A DNA stretch of 34,944 bases from Bacteroidaceae bacterium (GCA_024693505.1 JAILKU010000100.1:1-34944), one strand, 5' to 3'; numbered from the stretch's first letter, positions 6,976 through 15,288 are shown. Numbers and translations: made by a program. The notes: a model not told the origin generated them from the letters alone.

Positions 6976-8873
6976 TTCTCCATCCTTTTTCTCCATTCTT
7001 CATTCTCCATATCTTTATTATGAATGATGTATTGATAGAGCCTTCTGTAGAAGGGATGGCGGCACAAAGTATCGCGGTCGCCCACGATGATGAGTTTCAT
7101 GCGAGCTCGGGTGATAGCCACATTCATTCGGCGCAGGTCGCGCAGGAATCCGACCTGGCCCTCTTCATTGCTTCGCACCATACTGATGACGATGATTTCG
7201 CGCTCCTGTCCCTGAAATCCATCGACCGTATTGATGGTGATGAGGCTTCGGAAGGGTTTCCAGAAGGCGTCGTGCTTGAGCAGATGGCGCAGGAGATAAA
7301 CTTGTCCCTTATATGGGCTTATCATGCCTACGTCGATGCGTTCCTCCAGGAATCGTTCTTTCCCGATTTTCAGGATATATTGCTTCAGCGTTTCCATCGT
7401 CTGCCGCGCCTCTTCGGGATTCTGCTTGCTCAGGCCGTAATCGCTCTCTCCACTAACGTCCTCTTGCGAAGGGGGGATGTCGGGACTTACCCATTCTATT
7501 GCGCTATCCCAATCCAGTATGCTGCGGTTCTTCACGCTCGGGTCGCTCCTCAACTGACCGCCATAAAACTCATGATTCGGGAACTGCATGATGGCATCTG
7601 TCATCCGGTATTGCACGGTCAGCAGGCTTACGGCTTTGGGCTTCTTCTCCACGATTTGCTGCATCAGGGTGTGGTCCAATCCGCCAGCCATCGCCTCGGG
7701 ACATTTTATAGTGGGCGGCAATTGACGATGATCGCCGGCCAAGATGATGCGGTCGGCTTTTTGAACAGCTATCCAACAGGCTGCTTCCATGGCTTGGGCT
7801 GCCTCGTCGATGAATAATGTGCCGAAGTGGCGTCCCATGAGCAAGTGGCTGGCACTGCCCGTCAGCGTACAGGCAATGACACGCGCTTCGCTGAACAGAC
7901 TATCGTTGATTTCATATTCCAGTTCCGTAGCACGTTCCTTGAGCCGTGCAATTTTTTGTTGACGCCCTTCGCGATTCGACGAACCGCTTTCATAGAGTTC
8001 GCGAATGGCCCGTCGTATGCTCCACAACTGGGTATAGCTGGGATGTGCCTCGAAACGTCGCTCGTAAGTGTCCCCCAGCATCTTGTCGGTTACCCGAGAC
8101 GGGTTGCCGATGCGCAGTACGTTTACGCCGCGGTCGGTAAGTTTCTCGGCTATCCAATCCACGGCCATATTACTTTGGGCACAAACCAATACTTGAACCT
8201 CGCGCCTCAGTGTCTCGTAGATGGCTTCAACAAGGGTTGTAGTCTTACCCGTTCCTGGCGGCCCGTGAACTACGGCCACGTCCTTGGCGCATAGCACTTC
8301 ATTTACAGCCGCCTCCTGTGACGGATTCAGCCAAGGGAAGCGAACGGGCAGGAGTTTGTATTTACGGATGGGCATATCTGTGTGACAGATGTCGCGCAGT
8401 TCTGCCAGGCGTCCGTCGCGTGCTGAAATGACGCGATCCAGGGCATCGAACATCAGATGGTAGGTGTATTCGTCTAAATAAAGCTGAACACCCAAGCGAT
8501 TTGCGGCCTTTACGCGTTCCAGGGCATCGTTGCTCGGGAGGGCTATTACCATCCGGTCTCCATCGACAAAACTCACTTGTGCTACAAATTTCATGTAATA
8601 CAGCATGCCGCTGGCGTCTTCTTCGAAAAAGCATACCGGTTTGGCGGGTTCAAACTGATGGTCTATGTCTAGAGCATCTGTGCGCTCTACTTCAATAACC
8701 AGTTGGTCCATTGAGTTGAAGTAGCTGCGTCCGACATACAAGGGATACCAGCATAGGCCCTGCCGCACTTTGCGTTTTATGCCCATGTTTTCCGTCTGCC
8801 TCTGGAACAGCTCTTTCTCGTATTCATATTCCTTCAGCAGCATAGCCTTCTGTTGCAGAAGTTCTTGTATCAT
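6930..8873 (-). CDS. Superfamily 1 (Upf1/IGHMBP2-like) DNA/RNA helicase
   Basis: 647 residues, cytosolic. It is an ATP-driven helicase of the SF1B Upf1-like group; its nucleic acid substrate cannot be told from sequence. Walker A is GPPGTGKTT (about 204-212), Walker B is LFIDEAAQA (356-359 = DEAA), motif III is ILAGDHRQLPPTI, and motifs V and VI are VDGFQGQE and VAITRARMKLIIVGD. The N terminus (to about 180) is a beta-barrel/helical region like that of IGHMBP2. The last 20 or so residues are odd: MENEEWRKRMENQ is encoded by degenerate ATGGAGA heptamers and the final ATGVDQSSIMNS by the dispersed repeat, so the ancestral stop was probably just after IIHNKD. The gene starts 4 bp after a -7 element. 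Confidence 0.92.
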   Translation of the reverse strand: MIQELLQQKAMLLKEYEYEKELFQRQTENMGIKRKVRQGLCWYPLYVGRSYFNSMDQLVIEVERTDALDIDHQFEPAKPVCFFEEDASGMLYYMKFVAQVSFVDGDRMVIALPSNDALERVKAANRLGVQLYLDEYTYHLMFDALDRVISARDGRLAELRDICHTDMPIRKYKLLPVRFPWLNPSQEAAVNEVLCAKDVAVVHGPPGTGKTTTLVEAIYETLRREVQVLVCAQSNMAVDWIAEKLTDRGVNVLRIGNPSRVTDKMLGDTYERRFEAHPSYTQLWSIRRAIRELYESGSSNREGRQQKIARLKERATELEYEINDSLFSEARVIACTLTGSASHLLMGRHFGTLFIDEAAQAMEAACWIAVQKADRIILAGDHRQLPPTIKCPEAMAGGLDHTLMQQIVEKKPKAVSLLTVQYRMTDAIMQFPNHEFYGGQLRSDPSVKNRSILDWDSAIEWVSPDIPPSQEDVSGESDYGLSKQNPEEARQTMETLKQYILKIGKERFLEERIDVGMISPYKGQVYLLRHLLKHDAFWKPFRSLITINTVDGFQGQEREIIVISMVRSNEEGQVGFLRDLRRMNVAITRARMKLIIVGDRDTLCRHPFYRRLYQYIIHNKDMENEEWRKRMENQVATGVDQSSIMNS

Positions 8874-8877
8874 GCTG

Positions 8878-8885
8878 CAAAGGTA
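8878..8885 (-). promoter_or_regulatory. -7 promoter element of the helicase gene
   Basis: On the minus strand TACCTTTG matches TAnnTTTG and is followed after only 4 bp by the ATG at 8873. Transcription would begin at or next to the start codon, so the mRNA may be nearly leaderless, unless translation starts at the internal Met 11. Confidence 0.55.
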
Positions 8886-9054
8886 GCATGAAACTGCGGT
8901 ATATCCGAATGAAAGCGCATTTTTTTTTTGTTTATTCCTTGTTTATTGCCCTTCGTTCTCCTTCTGGCATAACTTGTCATAGTTCATTCGAGCTTTTTTT
9001 CGTCAAATAGGGCTATTTTCCTTTAATAATGGAGCGCATATTGTTTTTTTTTTG

Positions 9055-9062
9055 TAATTTTG
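9055..9062 (+). promoter_or_regulatory. -7 promoter element of the arabinose transport operon
   Basis: TAATTTTG fits TAnnTTTG and lies 74 bp before the symporter ATG, preceded by a T-rich tract. It implies a leader of about 65 nt containing a GGAGGA-like segment at about 9080. An operator may lie here, but I could not recognise one. The gap 8886-9054 otherwise holds A/T-rich sequence without a gene. Confidence 0.55.
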
Positions 9063-9136
9063 TAGCCAGCAAATCCCTTTGGAGGACATAAAAACACAAA
9101 GGACACATAGAAAACTCATAATAAAAATTAAAGTAT

Positions 9137-10828
9137 ATGGAATTATTGGATTGGTTAGTCATCGCGGTGTTCGCAGCAGCACTCGTTGGCATCGTGGTCT
9201 GGGTGGTTCGTCAGAAGAACGACAACTCGGCCGATTATTTCTTGGGCGGTAAGGATGCAACATGGATTGCCATCGGTGCCTCTATCTTCGCCTCGAATAT
9301 TGGTTCGGAACACTTGATAGGCCTGGCCGGCGCAGGTGCTTCGAGCGGTATGGCAATGGCTCATTGGGAGATTCAGGGCTGGATGATCCTGATTCTGGGC
9401 TGGGTCTTCGTCCCCTTCTATTCGCGCAGTATGGTTTATACCATGCCCGAGTTCCTGGAGCGGCGCTATAACTCACAGAGCCGCATTATCCTGTCCGTCA
9501 TCTCGCTCATCAGCTATGTGCTGACCAAAGTTGCCGTCACCGTCTATGCAGGCGGTCTGGTTTTCCAGCAGGTTTTCGGTATCAAGGAGCTCTGGGGCAT
9601 CGACTTCTTCTGGATTGCAGCCATCAGCCTGGTGGTTATCACTGCCCTCTATACGATATTCGGCGGCATGAAGAGCGTGCTCTATACTTCTGTGCTTCAG
9701 ACGCCCATCCTGCTCTTGGGTTCACTCATCATCCTGGTGCTGGGCCTGAAGGCTTTGGGCAGTTGGGACCAGTTAATGCAGCTATGCGACGTCAAACCGC
9801 ACTATGAGGGTGCTCAAGGTACCATGATTCACCTCATGCGCTCGAACAGCGACCCACAATATCCCTGGTTAGGGGCTCTCATCGGTTCGGCCGTGATAGG
9901 TTTCTGGTATTGGTGTACTGACCAGTTCATCGTTCAGCGCGTACTATCGGGCAAGAACGAGCGCGAGTCGCGCCGCGGAACCATCTTCGGTGCATACTTG
10001 AAGCTGCTGCCCGTCTTCCTGTTCCTCATTCCCGGCATGATAGCCTTCGCGCTGCACCAGAAGTATGCCGGGGACGGCGGATTCCTTCCCCTGCTGGCTG
10101 ACGGCACGCCTAATGCCGATGCTGCCTTCCCCACGCTGGTGGCCAAGCTGTTACCGGCCGGAGTGAAGGGTCTCGTTGTATGCGGCATCCTGGCTGCCCT
10201 GATGTCTTCGCTCGCCTCGCTCTTCAACTCTTCGGCTATGCTGTTTACCATCGACTTCTGGAAGCGTCTGAAGCCGCAAACGAGCGAAAAGAACCTCGTG
10301 CGCATCGGGCAGATTGCAACTGTGGTCATAGTTGTGCTCGGCATCCTCTGGATACCCATTATGCGCTCGGTAGGCGATGTCCTTTACACCTATCTGCAGG
10401 ATGTTCAGTCCGTACTGGCTCCCGGCATTGCCGCGGCATTCCTTCTGGGCATCTGTTGGAAGCGCGCCTCGGCCAAGGGAGGTCAATGGGGCTTGCTATC
10501 GGGTATCATCATCGGTCTGACGAGGCTTGGAGCGAAGATATATTACAGCAATACGCCCGATGCGGCCGATTCCTGGTTCAAGAGCGTGTTCTACGACTAC
10601 AATTGGCTCTTTTTCTGCGGCACAATGCTTGCCGTCTGCTGCCTGGTGGTGATTATTGTGAGCCTTTGTACGCCCGCTCCCGACGAGCGGAAGATTCAGG
10701 GCCTCGTATTCGGAGCCAGCACGCCCGAGCAACGCGCTGCCACCCGCGAATCGTGGAACGGATGGGACATCTTCCACACCATTGTCATCCTGGGCATCAC
10801 CGTGGCCTTCTACATCTATTTCTGGTAG
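9137..10828 (+). CDS. Sodium/solute symporter (SSS family), probable L-arabinose importer
   Basis: 563 residues with about 14 hydrophobic membrane segments, the usual size of SGLT-type symporters of the inner membrane, which couple sugar uptake to sodium entry. The N-terminal TM1 reads LLDWLVIAVFAAALVGIVVWVV. Family signatures include YFLGGKDATWIAIGASIFASNIGSEHLIGLAGAG (in two pieces, TM2) and, centrally, FWYWCTDQFIVQRVLSGKNERESRRG, a hallmark of bacterial SGLT relatives. The first gene of the arabinose run, it is followed 117 bp later by araD, which is the main reason to assign arabinose as substrate. The transporter family is certain; the sugar is inferred. Confidence 0.92.
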   Translation: MELLDWLVIAVFAAALVGIVVWVVRQKNDNSADYFLGGKDATWIAIGASIFASNIGSEHLIGLAGAGASSGMAMAHWEIQGWMILILGWVFVPFYSRSMVYTMPEFLERRYNSQSRIILSVISLISYVLTKVAVTVYAGGLVFQQVFGIKELWGIDFFWIAAISLVVITALYTIFGGMKSVLYTSVLQTPILLLGSLIILVLGLKALGSWDQLMQLCDVKPHYEGAQGTMIHLMRSNSDPQYPWLGALIGSAVIGFWYWCTDQFIVQRVLSGKNERESRRGTIFGAYLKLLPVFLFLIPGMIAFALHQKYAGDGGFLPLLADGTPNADAAFPTLVAKLLPAGVKGLVVCGILAALMSSLASLFNSSAMLFTIDFWKRLKPQTSEKNLVRIGQIATVVIVVLGILWIPIMRSVGDVLYTYLQDVQSVLAPGIAAAFLLGICWKRASAKGGQWGLLSGIIIGLTRLGAKIYYSNTPDAADSWFKSVFYDYNWLFFCGTMLAVCCLVVIIVSLCTPAPDERKIQGLVFGASTPEQRAATRESWNGWDIFHTIVILGITVAFYIYFW

Positions 10829-10848
10829 AAAAATAACGTCCCGCGGAC

Positions 10849-10943
10849 CGAATTTGAACCCTTAATCCCTTGAATTTTTGATCCCCTTGAACCCTTGACC
10901 CTTAAACTTTAAACTTTGAACCTTAAACCTTAAACATTTGACC
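10849..10943. repeat. Roughly 7-nt-period repeat tract upstream of araD
   Basis: A run of related short units such as CTTGACC, CTTAAAC, TTTAAAC, TTTGAAC, CTTAAAC, CTTAAAC fills nearly the whole symporter-araD gap and ends 2 bp before the araD ATG. It is A/C/T-rich, with almost no stable folding, and would form the ribosome-loading region of araD. Confidence 0.65.
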
Positions 10944-10945
10944 CT

Positions 10946-11647
10946 ATGTTGAAAGAATTAAAACATAAAGTCTTTGAGGCTAACCTCAATCTCGTCAAGA
11001 ACGGATTAGTCCTATTCACCTGGGGCAATGTCTCGGGCATAGACCGCAAACGCGGGCTCGTCGTCATCAAGCCATCGGGCGTAAGCTATGCCCAGATGAA
11101 GCCCGATTACATGGTCGTTGTCGACCTGGAGACCGGCCAGGTCGTGGAGGGAGACATGAATCCCTCGAGCGACACCCCGACGCACCTCGTCCTCTACCGC
11201 TCCTTCCCGAATATCGGCGGCATCGTGCACACCCACTCCACCTACGCCACGGCATTTGCCCAGGCGGGCCGCGACATCCCCAATATCGGCACGACTCACG
11301 CCGACTACTTCTACCGCGACATCCCATGCACGCGGGACATGACCCGCCAGGAGGTGGAGGGGCAGTATGAGCTCGAAACAGGCAACGTCATCGTGGACGA
11401 GATACTGAATATCCGCCATATCAATCCCGACCACACGCCTGCCGTCCTCGTCAGGAACCATGGGCCCTTCGCCTGGGGCACGTCGCCCGACAATGCCGTC
11501 TATAACGCCACCGTCATGGAGCAGTGCGCCAAGATGGCCTTCGTGTCATTCTCGCTGAACCCCGGGCTGACCATGAACCCCCTGCTGATCGAGAAACACT
11601 ACCAGCGGAAGCACGGACCGAACGCATATTACGGTCAGAAAAAGTGA
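10946..11647 (+). CDS. araD: L-ribulose-5-phosphate 4-epimerase AraD
   Basis: 233 residues, full length for the class II aldolase/epimerase family. The enzyme converts L-ribulose 5-phosphate to D-xylulose 5-phosphate, the last step of arabinose catabolism, using a zinc ion and a retro-aldol mechanism in the cytosol. Zinc ligands are seen in IVHTHS (His95, His97) and RNHGPFAWG (His172). Asp76 in SSDTPTH, the phosphate-site segment FTWGNVS and IKPSGVSY, and [16 protein letters not shown] all match the E. coli enzyme closely. The C terminus [14 protein letters not shown] is also conserved. It lies between the symporter and araA, with short-repeat tracts on both sides. Confidence 0.96.
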   Translation: MLKELKHKVFEANLNLVKNGLVLFTWGNVSGIDRKRGLVVIKPSGVSYAQMKPDYMVVVDLETGQVVEGDMNPSSDTPTHLVLYRSFPNIGGIVHTHSTYATAFAQAGRDIPNIGTTHADYFYRDIPCTRDMTRQEVEGQYELETGNVIVDEILNIRHINPDHTPAVLVRNHGPFAWGTSPDNAVYNATVMEQCAKMAFVSFSLNPGLTMNPLLIEKHYQRKHGPNAYYGQKK

Positions 11648-11652
11648 TGACA

Positions 11653-11785
11653 ATGGAAAATGGACAATGGACAATGGATAATGGACAATGGAAAATGGAC
11701 AATGGAAAATGGACAATGGACAATGGACAATGGGCAATGGAAAATGGAAAATGGAAAATGGACAATGGACAATGGACAATGGACA
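11653..11785. repeat. Heptanucleotide tandem repeat, 19 units
   Basis: Nineteen uninterrupted 7-bp units of ATGGACA, ATGGAAA, ATGGATA or ATGGGCA start 5 bp after the araD stop and end 17 bp before the four-helix-bundle start. Because three units equal 21 bp, the tract reads as an open frame of seven-residue repeats (MDNGQWT), but this is probably incidental. Confidence 0.9.
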
Positions 11786-11802
11786 ATTGAAATTGACAAG
11801 GT

Positions 11803-12156
11803 ATGCGGAACAATGTTGTATTAGATAAAAGTTTTGAATTTGCTGTCAGGATAGTTAACCTGAAGAAATATCTTAACATATCTAAGCAGGAACGCATTTT
11901 GGCAAGTCAATTATTGCGCTCAGGTACCAGCATTGGAGCAAATGTCACCGAAGCGGACCAGGCTCAAAGCAAGGCGGACTTTATCGCTAAAATATGTATC
12001 GCTAACAAGGAAGCACATGAAACCCGCTACTGGTTAAGGCTACTTCATGAGACAGAATATATCAATGATGAGGAGTACTCCAGCATAATTAATGATTGCC
12101 AGGAACTCATAAGGCTACTTCAGTCTATAATTAAATCAGCGAAAGATAAGAAATAA
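11803..12156 (+). CDS. Four-helix-bundle protein (S23/IVS-encoded, TIGR02436-like)
   Basis: 117 residues, all predicted helical. The central segment ASQLLRSGTSIGANVTEAD followed by FIAKICIANKEAHETRYWLRLL is diagnostic of the four-helix-bundle family first known from 23S rRNA intervening sequences and related in fold to the Avd accessory protein of diversity-generating retroelements. These proteins are small, basic and probably bind nucleic acid; no enzymatic role is known. The gene lies inside the arabinose run between araD and araA, with heptamer repeats in direct orientation on its left and inverted orientation on its right, suggesting it arrived with the repeats. No reverse transcriptase or rRNA is nearby. 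Confidence 0.88.
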   Translation: MRNNVVLDKSFEFAVRIVNLKKYLNISKQERILASQLLRSGTSIGANVTEADQAQSKADFIAKICIANKEAHETRYWLRLLHETEYINDEEYSSIINDCQELIRLLQSIIKSAKDKK

Positions 12157-12218
12157 CTAACATTAAATTTATTAACACCGGCAATTGACAGTCCACAATC
12201 GGATGGTATGTAAATCAT

Positions 12219-12246
12219 TGTCCATTGTCCATTGTCCATTGTCCAT
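12219..12246. repeat. Inverted heptanucleotide repeat upstream of araA
   Basis: Four units of TGTCCAT, the reverse complement of ATGGACA, end 16 bp before the araA ATG. They are inverted relative to the 19-unit tract at 11653-11785, bracketing the four-helix-bundle gene. Confidence 0.85.
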
Positions 12247-12262
12247 TTAAACTTAAATTACT

Positions 12263-13795
12263 ATGTACAAAGACTTAGAGATTTGGTGGGTGACTGGTGC
12301 GCAGTTGCTCTACGGAGGCGATGCCGTCATCGCCGTTGATGCACACTCCCGGGAGATGGTCGAGGGCCTCAATGCCAGCGGAAACATTCCCGTGAAGATC
12401 GTTTACAAGGGAACGGCCAATAGTTCGAGAGAAGTGGAGGCTGTGATGCTCGCTGCCAACAATAGTGAACGTTGCGCCGGCATTATCACATGGATGCACA
12501 CGTTTTCTCCGGCCAAAATGTGGATAAAGGGACTCCAACAGCTCCAGAAACCCCTTCTCCACTTCCACACCCAGTTCAACTCGGAGATTCCATGGGACCA
12601 AATCGACATGGACTTCATGAACCTGAACCAGAGTGCGCACGGCGACATCGAGTTCGGACACATCTGCACCCGTATGCGCATTCCCCGCAAGGTGGTCTGC
12701 GGCTATTGGAAGGACAGTTCAGCCCAGCAGCGGATTGCCGTCTGGGCCCGCGTGGCAGCCGGCGTCGCCGACGCCCGGTCGGTCCGCTGCCTGATGTTTG
12801 GCATGAACATGAACAACGTGGCGGTCACCGACGGCGACCGTGTCGAGTTCGAGCAGCGCATGGGATACCATGTCGACTACTATCCCGTCTCCAGCCTCAT
12901 GGAGTACTACAAGAAGGTGACCGACAAGGAGACCGACGAACTCGTCGAGGAGTACAAGCGGCTCTACACCGTCAAGATTGACGAGACCGGCGAGGAAATC
13001 TACTGGGAAAAGGTCCGCAACGCCGCCAGGGCCGAGATTGCCCTCCGACGCGTGCTCAAGGACGAGGGCGCCACGGCATTTACCACCAATTTCGACGACC
13101 TGGGCGGCGCCGACATCGACGATCCGAACTTTGTGGGCTTCGACCAGATTCCGGGACTCGCCTCTCAGCGCCTCATGCAGGAGGGCTACGGCTTCGGAGC
13201 CGAGGGCGACTGGAAGACGGCCTGCCTCTGCCGCACGCTGTGGGTCATCCAGCAGGGTCTGCCCGGCGGATGCTCGTTCCTCGAGGATTACACGCTAAAC
13301 TTCGCCGGCGAACGCTCGTCGTGCCTTCAGAGCCACATGCTCGAGATCTGTCCCCTCATTGCGTCCGACAAGCCCAAGCTGGAGGTTCACTTCCTGGGCA
13401 TCGGCATCCGCAAGCAGCCGACAGCGCGTCTCGTCTTCACGTCGAAGACAGGTCGCGGCATAAAGGCCACCGTCGTCGACCTGGGAAACCGTTTCCGCCT
13501 CATTTCGCAGAAGGTGGAGTGCATCGAGCCCAAACCCATGCCGAAACTGCCCGTCGCCAGCGCCCTGTGGGTGCCTCAGCCCACATTCGAGGTCGGCGCA
13601 GGCGCGTGGATCCTTGCCGGCGGCACGCACCACTCAGCCTTCTCCTACGACATCAGCGAGGAGTACTGGGAGGACTTCGCCGAGATCTGCGGCATCGAGT
13701 ACGTCCGGATTAACAAGGAAACGAAGACCAGCGAGTTCAAGCAGACGCTGAGAAACAATGAAGTTTACTTCATGCTGAATAAAGCGCTGAGATAG
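12263..13795 (+). CDS. araA: L-arabinose isomerase AraA
   Basis: 510 residues, the normal size. The cytosolic enzyme interconverts L-arabinose and L-ribulose with a divalent metal (Mn usually). The N terminus EIWWVTGAQLLYGG is typical. All four metal or catalytic positions known from the E. coli enzyme have equivalents: Glu in GAEGDWKTA, Glu in SFLEDYTLNF, His in QSHMLEICP and His in GTHHSAFSYD. The substrate-binding segment WMHTFSPAKMWI is intact. The gene is followed by stacked terminator-like hairpins, which separates it from araB 3.7 kb downstream; in many relatives araA and araB are adjacent, so the gap seems to be an insertion. Confidence 0.97.
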   Translation: MYKDLEIWWVTGAQLLYGGDAVIAVDAHSREMVEGLNASGNIPVKIVYKGTANSSREVEAVMLAANNSERCAGIITWMHTFSPAKMWIKGLQQLQKPLLHFHTQFNSEIPWDQIDMDFMNLNQSAHGDIEFGHICTRMRIPRKVVCGYWKDSSAQQRIAVWARVAAGVADARSVRCLMFGMNMNNVAVTDGDRVEFEQRMGYHVDYYPVSSLMEYYKKVTDKETDELVEEYKRLYTVKIDETGEEIYWEKVRNAARAEIALRRVLKDEGATAFTTNFDDLGGADIDDPNFVGFDQIPGLASQRLMQEGYGFGAEGDWKTACLCRTLWVIQQGLPGGCSFLEDYTLNFAGERSSCLQSHMLEICPLIASDKPKLEVHFLGIGIRKQPTARLVFTSKTGRGIKATVVDLGNRFRLISQKVECIEPKPMPKLPVASALWVPQPTFEVGAGAWILAGGTHHSAFSYDISEEYWEDFAEICGIEYVRINKETKTSEFKQTLRNNEVYFMLNKALR

Positions 13796-13804
13796 CGCGT
13801 CACC

Positions 13805-13830
13805 CCGCCACCGGCGGTTAAATTTTTTTT
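13805..13830 (+). terminator. Weak terminator after araA
   Basis: CCGCC ACC GGCGG forms a 5-bp GC stem followed by TTAAATTTTTTTT, 10 bp after the araA stop. Confidence 0.55.
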
Positions 13831-13838
13831 CATTTTTT

Positions 13839-13861
13839 GAGCGAGGCCACAGGCCTCGCTC
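13839..13861 (+). terminator. Strong hairpin terminator after araA
   Basis: A perfect 10-bp stem, GAGCGAGGCC with GGCCTCGCTC, around an ACA loop, followed by TCCTCTTTT. The T-rich sequence on its left also allows function on the opposite strand. Confidence 0.75.
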
Positions 13862-13913
13862 TCCTCTTTTAATCCATCCCATTTCCCAGGCCGCCTGCGG
13901 TCTTTTATTATTA

Positions 13914-13950
13914 CAAAAAAAGCGAGGACTGAAGCCTCGCTTTTATTTTT
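13914..13950 (-). terminator. Terminator of the DUF6261-like gene (bidirectional)
   Basis: AGCGAGG pairs with CCTCGCT around a 7-nt loop, bordered by an A-run on the left and a T-run on the right, so it can act on both strands. It starts right after the minus-strand stop at 13951. Confidence 0.75.
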
Positions 13951-14913
13951 CTATTCCATCCCGTTATCGGGATCATCGTTGCTGCCTCCTCCTCCGGTAT
14001 TGCCGGAGTCGCCGGAGCCGCCGCCTGGATTCTCGGGGTCGGTCGGTTCTGTCGGATCCGTCGGGGTGGTCGGATCGGTGGGATTATCGGTTCCCCCGGG
14101 ATTTTCGGGCGTGTCTCCGCCGCTATCCGAGCCGCCGTTGCCCGTTTCGCCGTCCGACGATGAGCCACTGCCGCTCCCCGAGCCGCCTGCTGCCGAACCG
14201 CCGCCCTTGCGGGCCAGTATCTGGCGATAATGCTCGATTTCGGCGTTCAGACGGTCGATGGGCGCGTTGAAGTCCAGGCCGGCGGGCACCTCGCAGATGG
14301 CCATGGCGTTCAGCAGTTTCACCACGTCGCGGTAGGCGGCCTCCACCTGCAGGCGGGTGTCGCGCACGATGCCTTTCTGCATGCCGGCCTGCTCGTCGGT
14401 GCGCTCGTTCATCTTGGCCAGAAACGCCTCGTTCTTACTCTTCAGGTCGGCCAGCCACTCGTCCAGCCCGAGCAGCGCCAGGTCGGCCTGGCTGCCTGCC
14501 TCCATCTCCTGCACCATCTGGCTGATGGCCGAGGTCTCCTTCATATACTCGTCGGCTGCGTCGATTGAATACTTCTCGCGCACGAACTGCACCCTTCTGG
14601 CCGCAGCGGCCTTCTCGGCGTTGGGCGTGGCCAGCATGGCCTTCAGCGCGTTCATGAAGCCGCGCAGCGAGGTGTCGCGGGCGTCGTCGAGTTCCTTCAG
14701 GTCCTCCGTCTGCATCCATTTGCGCGTCTGTGCGTAGGCGTTGTCGAAAGCCGTGAGCGCGTCGGTGAAGGCCGTCCACACCGTGCTGAGTGCCGTTGCC
14801 AGCGCGTTGTTTGCCATGATGAGGCCCTTAATCTGCATGAAAAATCCGAGGACGGTTGTGATGTCCATTCTTGTGACATCCAGCGTTGCCAATTGTTTTG
14901 CTCTGATGTTCAT
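13951..14913 (-). CDS. DUF6261-like helical protein with acidic low-complexity tail
   Basis: 320 residues without signal peptide or membrane segment. Residues 1-235 are alpha-helical and resemble the Bacteroidetes DUF6261 family of unknown function: MNIRAKQLATLDVTRM at the start, then FTDALTAFDNAYAQTRKW, DDARDTSLRGFMNALKAML and RDTRLQVEAAYRDVVKLLNAM, with paired helices recalling a dimeric bundle. Residues 236-320 are a disordered Gly/Ser/Asp/Pro/Thr tail with a short repeated PTDPTEPTDPENPGG-like unit. It reads away from the regular hairpin array, whose nearest core is 44 bp upstream of the ATG at 14913. It is on the opposite strand to the ara genes around it. Family call is by memory of the pattern, so moderately sure; function unknown. 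Confidence 0.65.
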   Translation of the reverse strand: MNIRAKQLATLDVTRMDITTVLGFFMQIKGLIMANNALATALSTVWTAFTDALTAFDNAYAQTRKWMQTEDLKELDDARDTSLRGFMNALKAMLATPNAEKAAAARRVQFVREKYSIDAADEYMKETSAISQMVQEMEAGSQADLALLGLDEWLADLKSKNEAFLAKMNERTDEQAGMQKGIVRDTRLQVEAAYRDVVKLLNAMAICEVPAGLDFNAPIDRLNAEIEHYRQILARKGGGSAAGGSGSGSGSSSDGETGNGGSDSGGDTPENPGGTDNPTDPTTPTDPTEPTDPENPGGGSGDSGNTGGGGSNDDPDNGME

Positions 14914-14956
14914 AATGTTTGTCGTTTTAAGATTCCTAATTGTTGTCCGTCGGCTC

Positions 14957-15195
14957 GCGGTAGCCCCGCGAGGCCGAAATCTGTCTGCTTATCTTTTGCG
15001 GGAGCCCCGCGAGGCTGAAATCTGTCTGCTTATCCTTTGCGGGCGTCCCGCGAGGTTGAATATACGTTTTGTCATATTTGCGGGCGTCCCGCGATGGAAA
15101 AATCGCTTTTGCTTACTCATGCGGGTACCCCGCGGGCCGGCCGTCAATCCTGACCGCCCTCGCGGGGCTCCCGCGAGCCTTCCGGCGGAGGCCGC
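14957..15195. repeat. Regular array of GC hairpins with exact 41-bp period
   Basis: Six 13-bp cores begin at 14957, 14998, 15039, 15080, 15121 and 15162, each exactly 41 bp after the last. Each has the form GCGGG-NNN-CCCGC: loops are AGC, AGC, CGT, CGT, TAC and GCT, and the first core has one mismatch (GCGGT). The five 28-bp spacers are mostly different: the first two differ at only 2 positions, the third shares only GAGGTTGAA-like starts and TTT ends, and the last two are unrelated. A degenerate seventh hairpin, GCGGAGGCCGC, is at 15185. The rest of the 375-bp gap 14914-15288 holds no gene I can support, and no promoter match was found for either strand. Confidence 0.9.
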
Positions 15196-15288
15196 GAGTC
15201 TTCAAGGTTACACCTTCCGTTCATTTCTTCTCCGTTTTACTTTATTTTCAGTTTATCTGATTCCCCTTTGCTCTGGCGGGGAGATATT

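Noticed and set aside
11524..11790. 88-codon open frame ending in heptamer repeats
   Set aside because: It overlaps araD in another frame and then reads through ATGGACA units, giving an artificial MDNGQWT repeat.
14957..15195. Classical CRISPR array
   Set aside because: The repeated core is only 13 bp, two spacers are near copies, cores vary in the loop, and no cas gene is present.
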